DNA of 64,000 nt from Acanthopleura granulata (lineage: Eukaryota; Mollusca; Polyplacophora; Chitonida; Chitonidae): assembly GCA_016165875.1 (NCBI GenBank), contig JABBOT010000007.1, positions 8,775,245 through 8,839,244 of the forward strand, given 5' to 3'. A model generated the notes under the pieces. The model worked only from the letters and a program-made list of their open reading frames with translations, had not been told where the DNA came from and searched no databases. The position numbers and the translations under genes are program-made. This document shows positions 1 through 13,246 of this stretch, one piece after another; position 1 is the stretch's first letter, and the number at the start of each line of letters is the position of its first letter.

Positions 1-356
1 TGGCCAAGTCCTTACAGTTGAACTTTCCCGGTTAACCATTTTTATTCGCCAAAATTGGCACATCATACCATAGAGGTATCTGAAACATGAAGCCGAAGCG
101 ATTTAGCGAATAAAAGTTGCCGAATTTTTTTTCAAGAGCGATAGGCTGAGATTCGTGACGCTTGATGTTCCCTACACGTTTATCTGCCCATGAAGTCCCA
201 TGACGTCATATTGGCGATATGCCATTTTGTGCAGCTGTGAACTGTGCTAATCACCCACCGAAATACGATGGGATTAGCTTTTAGGCTTTCTCATCGGACC
301 CCACCATGCAAACATAATTGCCATGAAACATGACAATTTCGAACCCAATAAGTGCT

Positions 357-601
357 TCCGTGGGGTCTCCGTGGCAGAGGAAATTGGGGCGCTAGTGCAG
401 CGTAATGACCCACGTGTCCCTCACCAATGCGGCCGCTGTAAGTTCAAGCCCAGCTCACTCTGGCTTTCTCTCTGGTCACCGGAAGGTCCAGCAGCAAACT
501 GCAGATGGCCGTGGATTTCCCTCGAGCTCTGCCCGCTTTCCTCCCATCACAAGTGAAATATTCTTGAGCACGGCGTTAAAAACCGAATAAAATAAATAAA
601 A
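357..601 (+). repeat. tRNA-derived SINE, family 1, near full length
   Basis: A tRNA-like head (GGGGTCTCCGTGGC, then a GTTCAAGCCC B box), a conserved body, and the 3' core GTGAAATATTCTTGAG followed by an AAATAAA tail. This is the most abundant repeat in the window. The core resembles the Nin-DC domain described in molluscan and other SINEs (from memory). Confidence 0.85.
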
Positions 602-1708
602 AATTAACAAAGGTATTCTACATGGTTAGTCCGGCCAGAATTGTCCGTGAATGCCATGTTCCCTTCGTTGAATTCCATCTCCTTGGTTTTCAAATCTGAG
701 ACATTAAAATATTAGTCTGTCGCTTAGTTCTTTTCTTCTATGTATAAGTGTGGTAGACTGTTTTCACATTTAGCAAAGGGGTAGCCGTCATAACGATATG
801 TGGTATGTTCACTTGACCCTTTAACGCCAGTCTGGGTTTAAATCCTCAGCTCGTTTGTAGGTATGTCGTAAAATATATAGGGAGATAATTCCACAGTGAA
901 ATTTGGTTCACGCGAACAATATTCATGGCATTCAACGTTAAATGATGCTTTATTCTAAGTGTTATTTATGATTTAGCAATATAAAGATTTTGTGTATTTA
1001 AAGAAGTTTTAAGCAATGCTTTCAGATGGAGATCTTCGAATGTATATCCATACCATGACGTCTTATACGACGCCGCGCTCCCACTGAAACATCAAGAAAC
1101 AATCTTTGATGTCATCGTGTTTGGGCGTGAAAAAGTCAAGGCGTAACAAACGTGATACTCCGTTGCAATGAAGTATCAATTTTTAATAACCGTCAAGACA
1201 ATACCGGGATTTCAGTTATGTATAAATAATAAATCTTATATATAAACAATATGCCAATGGCATGACGCCTACTTTCAGTCATTAGATCTGAACGCATATT
1301 TATATATACACCGCTGCTTTATTGGAACATGATTTTGTTCGTGAACCTGCCTGATTTTACGATTCCTCCACCATGCAGACTTCCATTGTACAAGTGAAAT
1401 GTTCTTGTGTATATGTACAACGATGAAAAAAAAAATACACCAGCAAGTAAAATTACGTTCACAAGATCGTCGTCGATCGACCAGAGATAAAGAAAAGAGT
1501 ATGAACATATGCATTTATTTCCTTTTTCTTTCAGTTTCATGTCTACGTACATGGTTATGTTTGCCTCCCACTGGTCCGTCAATAATGCGCCTGTTTAGCG
1601 AATTAAACTACAAATTCGGGGAACGTCTCTCCATCCTGGTTGAAATGACTTGGTTTAGACGTTTGCTTTCTGTTTTATTTATATAACATATTTCTTATTT
1701 TGAATTAT

Positions 1709-1832
1709 TTGATTGGCGTTTGCGGCGTACTCAAGAATATTTCACTTATACTACGGCGATCAGCATTAGGGTGTTAGGAGACCCACGAACATCAGCCGGT
1801 TACTGGCAGTTTCCCCAACTACATTGGAAAAT
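1709..1832 (-). repeat. SINE family 1, tail-side fragment
   Basis: Reverse-oriented tail and core (gcggcgtactcaagaatatt, ttcacttatactacggcg), losing similarity after about 120 bp. No head. Confidence 0.75.
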
Positions 1833-2093
1833 CCACTTAAGACTGCGTCCTTTTTGCCTTTAATAAGCTAAAATATAAAGCGCCAAAATATGAATTGAGA
1901 CTCCTTGTTAATACAGTGTAAAAAGTAACATCTGACGAAATTGAATACTCTGCCAAGTTTTGAAAAACACCACTCACATGCTGGCGATATGAGATCGATA
2001 TTCGTAATACATGTAGGATATAAAATCAAAATTGAAATATTAAGAGCCCGACGTACAATGTTATTAATCTAAAGAATATTCAGGCAAAAGTCT

Positions 2094-2221
2094 TCATAAT
2101 TGATGGCTTTGCCCTCCGTCTCCAGGAATGTCACGTCTCGTGTTTGCTCTGCTTTCAGACAACATTTCGACACATGCACGAAACAGTCGTCTAATATCAC
2201 TTTCGTAAGTGTAGAAGAAAC
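2094..2221 (-). CDS. Tentative last coding exon of the ZP gene
   Basis: The last firm ZP exon ends in phase 1. A pyrimidine-rich acceptor just before 2221 opens 128 nt in the matching phase, giving about 41 residues (with a RRDIPGDGG stretch) before TGA at 2096-2094. Phase, acceptor and stop fit, but there is no homology that I recognise and no membrane span, which many ZP proteins carry. A frame on the same strand reading a different product also stays open here, so this is a guess, not a call. Confidence 0.25.
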
Positions 2222-3401
2222 CTTGGCAGAAATGGGCACTGCTAGTGTTGCGATTCTGGCTAGACACCAGCATTCAAATCCTACCACGGATCTCCACTTA
2301 AAAGATGGAGTATAAATCGCACAACAATTCATATTAAAGAAAAGCTATAACCATGGTCTTTAATATTTTTACCCAAAACAGTAATTTGAAACCCACACAC
2401 ACGGTGGGCATTTATGACCAGCCTCTAGCAGAATGTTGTCTATGCAAAAACATTGTCTAAATTCGTCTTTCATCCGAAATTTGCTTCATATTTACGTTTT
2501 TTTCTCCTTTAAAATCTCTCTCCTGTGCACACACAGACAGATACTCTTATTCATCAAATCTTCTCACCCGTTGCACTAATGATTCAAACGGGTTACCATT
2601 TTAAAATGGAAAAATCGCACTGAAATGAGGGTTTAGTGAGTCGAAAAAAAAACTATCAAGAGCTGTCTCTGAAAAAGTATTCACCTTCCAAGAACATATA
2701 TGAGTCAGTGCTAAACATAAAAATTACACACAAAGTTTTGTAATGTCATTCCTCACCCATATTAGTAATAAAGTCCATAAATCAGCCCTAAAAGGAAAAC
2801 ATCTGACCACGTCTAATTTTGGGAAAAACAAAATCTAAAAAACATTAATAAAGAACTCTCAAATACATTTTTTGATGGCCTTTCCGCTCACCATAACTTC
2901 ACTTTTATGCGGTCTTTCACTTTAACCAAGCCGCAATTGGGAAGAGTCAAGTCGTGAAGGAGTGATCTCAATGATCAAAAAACAACTCTTCTTTCTGTAT
3001 GGTATTATCACAGGAAGATTTATTTATTTTTTTTATCCACAATGCAGCGTAATGTTAACAATTGTTCGAACAAACATTAACAATAAAACGTATCTGACTA
3101 GTCCAACAATGATCTTCTATCAAAAACATCGAGGTCAACATCTGAAAAAAGAAATTATTTACTTCTGTCAAGATATATGGCGTTATACTTAATGTACGTA
3201 TCTGTAGTCCATTTTCTACAGATTGGTACTTAATTATGCATATTTGTTTGCAATGGAAGGAGAAATACATGTGACACAGTTCACACAAAGATTGCAGCAT
3301 GATTACGAGTCCACTCCGCTTTCAGATGCCGCATTTAGATATTTAATGGTGAGCATTTCTCAAGGAATGCTGCATGAATTCATGAGTTTTACGCCGTAGC
3401 T

Positions 3402-3512
3402 CAACAATGAAACCCTAACTGAGGTAAATTGACAGAAGGCCGGCCTCGTAACCATTTGCCAACTATCACATTGCCGTCGATGATCTGGTTTTACTCTCTG
3501 TTCTGTAGTGTT
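3402..3512. repeat. Dispersed repeat R3, copy 1 of 3
   Basis: aaccctaactgaggtaaatt, catttgccaactatcacatt and gatctggttttactctctgt. Other copies are at 37537-37661 and 51651-51769. Confidence 0.75.
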
Positions 3513-3532
3513 TTGTATTGCACAGTTCCTAC

Positions 3533-6500
3533 CTGGCACAGATCTCTTCATGACAGGAATTTCGTCCACCGTGTTACAGGAACTCTACAAAGCACATGAA
3601 AATAATACAAGATAATATCGTGCAATTTCACGCGTTTTTAAATGTTCAATAGTTCATTGCATTGTCAACCTGAATACTGAATCCTTTGACTCCAGTTGCA
3701 AAACTGATAAACCCTATACCATCATCTCGTGCAACCCTTGTTGTAGGGCTAAACCAAACATGGACTAAATTGTACTCTTAGCCACGCTTGAACCTATTAA
3801 CGAAATTTCAGTCTGCGTTGCGGCCAAAATGTTGCCCAGTCCCCCCATTTATAATATTTAACCGAGAACAAAGTGCTGCTTACGTTCCAAGGAGAAACCT
3901 ATAAAAATTAAAAATGACATGAAGATAATTGCATTCAGCAGAGCCAATTCCATGGTCCATATGGGTTTTCCATGAATACAACTCTTTAATCCAAACTATA
4001 TAACAAAAATGTCCTCAAAAACGAAATTTCACGACATTTTCAGTAAATTTTCCAGATATGACGTGATTGTAATCGTCATCTTACGTGGAATCCGGAAAGT
4101 ATGGGCATCAGTTAAGATAATGAGATAAGGCCTCAGAACCACGAAACCATCTTGGACTTAAAATCAAACCTTACTACTAACTTATGCTGTACTAAAACTG
4201 ACATTTACTGTAAAAAAATTAACTTCAGTGCTGACAGATATGATAATTGAAAATCAGTGTTCTAAAAATTAGAATTACAAGTACAAGACATTCAGGAACT
4301 ATAACAATTCAATATTGATGATTCTTTCTTCACAGTAAATCAATGTTTGGCAAAAAATATTTAAGTTATTAGTAAGTAAGATTTAAGTCTACGACAGCTT
4401 CTTGAGCCAGCGTTTGAATTTACGCAGTCATTTTTGGCCATACGTCATCATTGGACGTCCAAATGGGTCATTTTTTAAAGGCAAAAGTGGAATCGACAGG
4501 AAGCTTTGGTTTACATATTATCTACCGAAACGTAAAACCGGTTTTAATACACTTGCAAGTTTTGCGAAAAAATACGAAATCAATACAGAGTATCTGGATT
4601 CGTATCAGCGAAACCTGCATTTAAAAAGACAGGTTTCCCGACAGGTGGAACTCTTTTGTACACAGGATAATGAAGGAATTTATCCGAGCAGTGAGGGTCG
4701 TTTGTAGCGTACTTACCCCGTCACACTCTCCCAAGCCACACACTGTGAACCGACAATGGAACCAGACTGCTCGGCCACCTCGGAGTTTGAAGGCGTTGAA
4801 ATAAGGGCTGTATACCACGTTACCTGCAGTAATAAAGCCTTGAGTTTTGCCCAAGACTATTCCATCCCCACATCTGTCAAGTAAAAACCAAAAAATTGCC
4901 GTAAGTTGAATGTCCTATAGTTTGCTTGCTTGCAAGGTTTAAGGCCGATTTCAACATTCTTTGTGTACTATTCGAGGAGTTTCTCTTTGTAACAGGCCAG
5001 TCCCCAGGCCGACGGTTATATGTGTACATTTATGTGATTGGTGTTATTTTACGCCGTACTCAAGAATGTTTCACTTATTCGACGGCTGCCAGCATTAAGG
5101 TAGAAGGAAACCCACAACAATCCGCAGGTTTCTGGCAGATCTTCCCGCGAACGGCAGGAGAGGAAGCCAGCATCAGCGGGGACTTCAATTCATGCAAGCG
5201 ATCGCATTGGTGAGAGGCACCTGGGTCATTATCTGGTGCACCAGCGCGCTAACCTCTCGACCACAGAGGTGTCCCAACGGGTTATAGTACAGCGTCAGTG
5301 GAACACGAAACTGAAGACAGATTTTCTATAGCAGCACTACATTTTATACTGAATACATAGTGACGAAATTCTCGATTTGAAAGTCAAAAGAAGGGCAGGG
5401 CTGTGGACTGAACCCGAACACTAAGGAGTAAATACTTCCTGAACTACTTCCTGCATCATTCAATATTTGCAACGCTATAAGTCTGTGTCGCTTTGTTTTT
5501 CAGAGTTTAAACCACGTACCTTTCTCTAATCCTCTAATTACGCCTACCACTCAGGACATAAACCACCCAATGTTTACAGATTAAAATCTCGTTAATTGCT
5601 CGGGCAATATTTCATCAGACAGAGTCTACTTGACTTAACCACTCATTCATTTTAAAGTCGTTACCGTGGGATAAATCACCATGAAGGCTCGATCTACACG
5701 GGCCTCGTCAATGGATCGGGCCACATCCAATATAACGGAAAACTTACCCTGCACGGAGAATTGGATATGTAGTGACCCCATTAGACGCCAGACAGCTGAG
5801 AGCACGAAAAGCTGGTAATGTACCTTAAAGGGATAGGCAGCGCATGTTCACAGTTAAGTTTGCCAAACGAGTTGGTCAGTATTATGTTCATTTCGGTGAA
5901 CCATTTTTTCTAACACCTACAACGACAGTGGAAACTGGCATTTGACAGTGCCTCGTCGGCGAACATGAAACGCAACCATTGTGTGTGGTGACGTAATTGT
6001 TCCAAGAGCGGAACACTTTTGTCACCCGAGACTGTTGTAAGCTGTCAGGCTTGCGGTTCAAACTTTATGTATAAATTTATGACAGGAAATACTCTGCAGT
6101 GTTGTTCAGTTATGTATTTGTTATAATTAAAATATGTAACATTAAAACAGTGTCCTTACCCTATGCTATTACACTGACAGCGAACTCAACATTTATGTCA
6201 CAGTTTATAAACAGCTGATATCTCCTAGCTCTCTGATTGGTAAATCTTTTATAAGCTTAAAGCATGAGCACCTTCTGACGCCCCAGTCGGCAGCAAAATA
6301 CTCCACACTTCAAACGAAGATTATTCAGGAACGAATTCATACAAAGTCCAACCGATTTTTCGTATTCAACAGAAAATTTTGTCATCTTTGTAATGAACAG
6401 TGCTTTTCACATGAGCTGTCTTTCACTTTAAGAAAAATAAGTTTTCATTGAATACATCATTTTCAGTTAACACGTTTATTATTTTATTATATTTCCACGT

Positions 6501-9500
6501 CATTATAATGTATTAGTTTGTTGCATGCAGCAAAATAAGATTTCGAAGCATTTTATATGCAATAGAATGAGTGGCAAAAGTGCTGAAGTGGGATCGCTAG
6601 AGTTGTCATTTAGGCCGACTTACATGTAGCATACAACTGTCGGCTTAGTATAAAAAGCATAGGCGAGATGTCAGCATGGTAATATTCATTTATGTATCTA
6701 ATATTTGTCGTTTCACGTCATGCTGAAGAATTCTTTCACACAATGTCGGCCATGTTAGTCGCCGAGGCAAACCGAGTGCCCGGAGCAAACCAACAACCTT
6801 TGACAAGTTATTCACAAACTTTTGATCTTTAAACAATTATTGTATTGTCATGTCGACCGCCTATTGTCCCTCACAGGGAAAGTAGAGCGGGTGTATAGAA
6901 ATTCCCTGTTCAAAGGCTGGGTTTGAACCCTCAACTCGTGTGGTAAGCGATCGGGCGCTAGCCATATCTTACTGTTAGGACCATGTGCTACCAACAAGGC
7001 ATAAAACCGTTACATTGGTCTTAGTCAGTTCATTACCTCAGGGTAATATCTTAGACTGCTAATCAAATTAATAATTGATTGTTTAGGCTTGTATCGATAC
7101 AGGGTAATAAACATTATCGGATTTTAAGGTTATTTCTTGACTCACACTTGAGGTCTCCCCGTGGAATACAACATACTAATACAGCTTGCTTGCTTCGTCC
7201 AAATTCGCCTAGCCAATAAAATACCTCTCGTGATGTCAAGTGCAAATTTACTTACCAGTAGAATCGGAAGCTTTCAGCCGAATCTTTTTACCTATAGAGA
7301 TTTGCCCGGTGGTGACCTGCCTACCAAGGACGTCTAGTACACGAAGGTCAAACGTGCCGGCGGAAGCCCCTCCAAACAGCCTCTGTTCTTCGTTCGGTGC
7401 AATGAACCTGCAGGGCAAAAAAGTTTAAGAAAATTGTACACTTCTTCATTTTTAAAATATACTGTGTGAGGGGAACAGACTATGAGATGATAGTTCCAGT
7501 GATATGTAGTTTGTTGTTTGCAATGTGTATTTACCACAATGAGCTCAAAATTCTAGCTTTTTGTCGTAAGCTCTTAGAAAACCCCAGAGGGATACGTTAT
7601 CGGGTGAAGTACCTATTCCCACGCAATGCCGAATCTAGTCCAAGCTGAACTGGCCGGTATAGTCTGGCGGTGTACGGGTTATGTGTTACTATTCTCAAAA
7701 AACCCAACGCAAAGAGCCAGAATGAACAGACTTCACATTTGGTTGGAATTCTTTTCGGCGAGAGAAATGTATTCTGTTCAGTAGAGGAACACTCGATACT
7801 CAATGGCATTTGTATCTAACCAGACGACGTCCAGTGTAAGGGATATAATTCATGTCATGCAAAATCCCGCTTCTCAACGAATTTACTTCAAAATGATAGC
7901 ACTGAAATATGAACAAGAGTCTATCTGATAACCTGTAAGTCCCGTTCTAATGCGCGATTTCTACTTATATGAATTTCACACCCACTGTAATGTTTGACAA
8001 CGTTTTCTGTGCTTTATTTTACGATTCAACACGTACCAATCAGCAATGAGTTCCACAGACGTACCAGCATCCCCGTGGGCGTCATATGAGCAGGACAAGG
8101 TATGAACTTTCTGGTACAAGAACACCTCGCGGGCTTCTTCACCCCAACCCACTTCCACGTCAATTGTATAAGTGTTACTGTTGACTTTGCGCTGGGGGAA
8201 GAAACAGTTCAGCAGACATTATTATCACTCCTTGCGTACAGTCGTGAGTTTCCCCCCTGCTCTGCCTCGCATCGCTACCTATCTATCTCCTTCGCTACCT
8301 CCGAGGCCATCTAAAAATCGTTTAACTCCAACAGCTGTGCCCTCTACCTGCTAACAAAAGATATATAAAAATGTAAAAAAATATATTATAATTATTCATG
8401 AAAACTTTGCTATGGAGGACATCTCGTTACCTCACTACCTTGGCCTTTCTGATAGAAGGCGCGGGAGGGATGCGATGAGCATAACCTCGCTACCTCGCAT
8501 CCCTACCTTGCTATCTCACTGCTGCGCTTCGCTACCTCGCCCTCCACTAGAAAAGTCGAGGTACCGAGACGTCCTCCATGGGCTTCCATTCTTCCTGTTA
8601 CAGAACTTTTACTCAGATGAGAATACTTTATTCAGCTAAGTGTCCACAGGTAAGTCATATCCATATGTGCATGTACTTTCGTGTTACCTGAATACGGCCT
8701 ATAGGCTTCAATAGCTTCAATAGTATTTTCCCTGAATACAAGAGCAAAGTTTCCTGACACCATTGGTATTGTTATTGGTAGAGGGCACTGCTGTTTTGTG
8801 ACCTGCAAGGTTAGCTTCCTTTGCTGGAAAGAGAGAAGATCCCATTGAGGCCTGTCAAAAACGCCGGGTTAAAGATTCACAATTTTTCGAACGGAAAAGT
8901 ACTTCAGCCATCTCCTGAGAAAATAATGACGCAAAATGTCTTTAGCATGAGTTTCTACCTGATCCTAGAGAGACTAAAGTCAATATAGTTTCATCATCCT
9001 AAACGATTCTAAATGCGTTTTGCTTACTATTGTTACTGCCTTTTACAACAAAGATCTACATAAACTACAAATTGCCATCTTTTCACGTTCAAACAGTGTT
9101 GTACAATGTAGGCATTTTTGCCAGTTAAGACCACTCTGGTATTTAGCAAAAAGAGCTAATATGTTCATTCAGTTTTTTCAAAGATTAAACATAATAAAGG
9201 GAAAATATATGAACCGTATACAAAACAATTATTTCAATCAATTACATTAACGTTGAGTATTTTAAGTACTGACGTTCGTTACTAAGATAAACAGAAACGC
9301 AAACTTACGTAGAATTGGCAGTCTTTGGTGGCTCCTTGATAGAATGTGCCCGTTATGGAATACGTAACCTCATCGACGGACACGAAGGCTTGGTCACCAT
9401 TACGACATCTAGCCAAGCCGTAAGCCGGGACGTCAGCGCGCAGCTCTAAAGTCGGGGTGCCAGAAGCTGTCGGAGGACAGTGCGGTATCACTGCAACCAT

Positions 9501-12500
9501 ACGAAGCACAGGGTTTACTAAAATTGTTCACGGATAGCTACGAAATCACATATCGAAACCGAAATGTTGAACACCGGCAAAATTCAGCAAATACTAGCTC
9601 AAACGGGAGCGGGAGGGGTTATGCGATTTAAAATCCTCAACAGCAAATTTCACAAACGCCGTATTTAAGAATGATTTTACGTCAATTAAATCTACAACTA
9701 CAAAGGAAGTGTAACTCCGAAAAACTGAGACTTCATTGTGGCTAAACGTTTTGAACCTATACCTTACAATCAGCACTCTCCTGCTGATGACAAGATAAAT
9801 GGCGAAATACTGAATCACAATGAAGTCTTCGTTTTTCGTAGCTACAATACTTTTATATTATGTAAAAGTCATCTGTAGCAATAAAGGATATCTACAGGTA
9901 GCCTTCGTTCCCAAAATAGTCTGCCTACAGTACCTGCTTAGAGCGCAAAGGCAATTACATGCAGAGGACCTCCGAAGATCAATGCATCACACATGGTCAA
10001 TGCATACGGAAACCTTCACAAAAGAGCTTTACCTTCCATATTGGGAACAGTTCTAGAGACAAGTGCGTGAATTGATGATAACTGCTTAACGTCACTTCGA
10101 CAGTACGTATCAGGGATATGTTGGCGAAAATAACACAAACGGTTCTGCTGCACTAACTTTTCGTGCCCTATGTTCGGCTTCCCCTGACCTCCAGGCATGG
10201 GTGACTACTGAAAAACCGCGAGGAAATTTATTACTTAAAAACACTAATTTTTTTTTTCAAGTTTGGATCATAAAAAAGTATAAATAAAAAATTGAGGTAC
10301 ATATCCGTTTTTGTCTACGCTTCCACATAGATAGGGGAACCTGTACATTAAATCTTTATCTGTTCCTTTAATACTGTTAGGCTGGCCAAAATATTAGAAC
10401 AAGTGAGAAGCAAGTGTTCTGTTTATGATTCAAAACGGGTTAAATGCAAGTAACTAAATTCGGTTGCATAGTTTGGGTTTAAACTCTCTAAACTGGTTAA
10501 AAATCATTCCACGTTGGTAAATCGTCAGCTTAAGAAACCCTCAAAACAGTAGCTTGAAATTGCGAAGAAAAACTCCGTTTAAATCGATAGCACACATCCT
10601 ACAGTCAGGCTTGACGATAATAAAATTCCACAGAGCCTGTGAAAAAAGGCACTTACCGTGCACAATGGGAAGATCAGAAGCGGTTCTGCCAAAAAGAGAG
10701 GGAGACGTACATGTACAATGTCGGAGGTCTTCGTTTGTAAAAAGGAGTTAAAACGTTCTATAATCGTTCTCTATGAAATTCCTTTTCATTCATGTCATAC
10801 CTGTATATACGAGCAACTTGTTAATCGCCAATCTTTTTTCACGACATACACATATGTACCTGCAACATGTTACTCGCCAAAAATGCTTGCAACACCCACG
10901 ATTTTTAAGGAATGTAACTAGCAGGGTTCTTCGGCCTCCGCCAAAATGAAGCACATCTTGCAACTAATGAGACGGCATTTACTTCTGCATATATGCACAA
11001 GAAAACCAATGATTTTATTGACGGAAGAATTCATCGTGAATGGCCATAGCTGACACCGTTAATTCTCTCCTATGTATCTGGCTGAAAATAGACAGTTCTA
11101 CATTTCTTAAGGTTATAAAGGTAAGGCGCATATAGCAGATATGAACACCTGCATCTTGACAATTTTATAAACTAATTCCCATGGTTGTTTGGACATCTTC
11201 CCTCTATCTCGATATAAATTTATCAATATATTTTGAATTCAAATGTACTTGTTCTTTTGAAATTTCACATGCCATGGCGAACGTTTGTAAACTGACTGAC
11301 AGTCAACCACATTAAACACCCCACACACAAAACCTTTCTGAATAAGGAAGGAAAAAAAAAACCAAAAAATTGTGACGGCGCAACATCGGTTTTGGAAGTA
11401 TTTCATATTTACTCCTGAGCCAGCATCTCTAGGTTCCGAGGTCAAGGACGTAAGCCCAGCATACCAGTAAGGGTTGGGTGGGGGGAGGAAAGAGCACTAA
11501 ATCACGTCTTTAGTTACCTTCCCATACAATAGAGTGCTCCACTGAAGTAGTTGTAATAGTAATGATCCATCGTATGGTAAATCATGCTTTCGTAACCATC
11601 CTCTGTCTTAATCTGCAAAAAAGATGCGCATCAGATTTGGCTTGTCAGAGCTGAGTTTGATAGTCCCAATTTAAAAAATCCAAATCGAAAACTCAGTCCT
11701 TGTTGAGTGTGTTAAAATGCGTACAGAACCGACGATGATTGGCTGACAGTGGAAATGGCGTTTCCTGGGTTAAACTCTGAAGCCTTGGTCACGCATGAAA
11801 AACTGTCATGCGTAAAATTTAGCCAAGGGTAGGCATGTCTTAAACTTGCCCACCTTTTAGTTGTAAAAAAAAAATAATAATAGTAATAAAATACAAAAAA
11901 TCAGTAGTAAAAACTATACGTAACGGTTGTTTAAAAGAAAAAAACGACTCAATTCAGCTTACCATGACACATTCAGCGTCTTCGTAGTCGCCGAAATAAT
12001 GGTCTAGGAAAACGGCCTTGACTTGCTGTGTGGTCTTGGGTGGTATGACGTAATCAGCCTCCATCTCGTAATAATTATCGTAATACCCGTAGTCGTTGTA
12101 GCAGACCAGCGTCGTGTACTGATCCTCCAATTCCAGGTTGTTTGTGAACTCCAGGGTTAGAAAGCCCTCAGCATTCAGCTCACAGGTTGTGCTCGCTTGT
12201 GATACAAGTACAAAGAAATCAGTAAAACTTCAAAATGGCAACGTGTCAACAGAGCGTTTTCTTTTTTTTTCTGTACTTTTTGAAAAAAGAAAAAAAAAAG
12301 GAAAACGGGAAGGTACCTCACTTACCTATGAATCTGGTATCTAAACCGGGCCTGGAAAGACAAAAATGATACATGCACATCACGAGATATCAACAACAAC
12401 AAAACACATAAGAATACAGGTACATATATATACACAAGCACACACACTGGTGTTCAATTATGTTCTTCAATCAGTACCCAACTGATTTTATTTTGAAGAC

Positions 12501-13207
12501 CCGAATCGGCTCGTGAGGTTATTATTACTATGATGAATGCCATCTTTCTAACAATTTTAATTAAGCCACCGATTGTTTTATTGAGCCTTTCCAATTCAAA
12601 AAGCAGAAGTGTGCAAAACGAGAGAGTGACTGAAAATCACTTACGACGTAGAACAGTAGACATTGTTCCACACTGGGGTTGACGAGCCGTTGAACCAGGT
12701 GTAAATTGGTATTCCATACGTGTCCATTGCAACCTGTGGGCAGTAAGAAAAACTTGTGCTAGATGTAGTGTAAAAAAACAACAACAACTAAAAGACAAAC
12801 CCAGATTATACAGAAGACTTAAAACTTCCAACGAAATGCTTGTTAACAGAAAGGCGCAAGTAATTAAGCGCTACAAAATATCTTCGTCTGCGCACTGGCC
12901 TAGCACTAGGTGGCAATTTCACTCCTCTCTCTTTTCTGGGCTGGCGTCGTATCACGGCCACAACGGGAAACGATGATAACCTTCACACCGTTTAATGCCC
13001 ATTCTGGGCTGGCGTATCACGGCCACAACGGCAAACGATGATAACCTTCATACCGTTTAATGCCTATTCTGAGCTGACGTCGTATCACGCCCACAATGGC
13101 AAACACACACCCTCACACCGTTTCATGCCTAATCTCATAAGCCCTTTCCAAACGATGTTTGCAGCCTAAAACGGGAGTTAACTGTGGCATTTACCTCTCT
13201 GTTAGGC

Positions 13208-13246
<39 letters not shown>

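Noticed and set aside
2157..2205. Plus-strand 45-nt stretch between ctttcag and gtaagtg
   Set aside because: Good splice signals but no partner exons, and its translation matches nothing. It overlaps the tentative ZP last exon on the other strand.
5653..5771. Plus-strand reading with a MORN-like look (GSIYTGLVNGSGHIQYNGKL)
   Set aside because: The minus strand here carries the ZP exon 5811-5748, which fits phase and motif on both sides. The plus reading has no splice partners.
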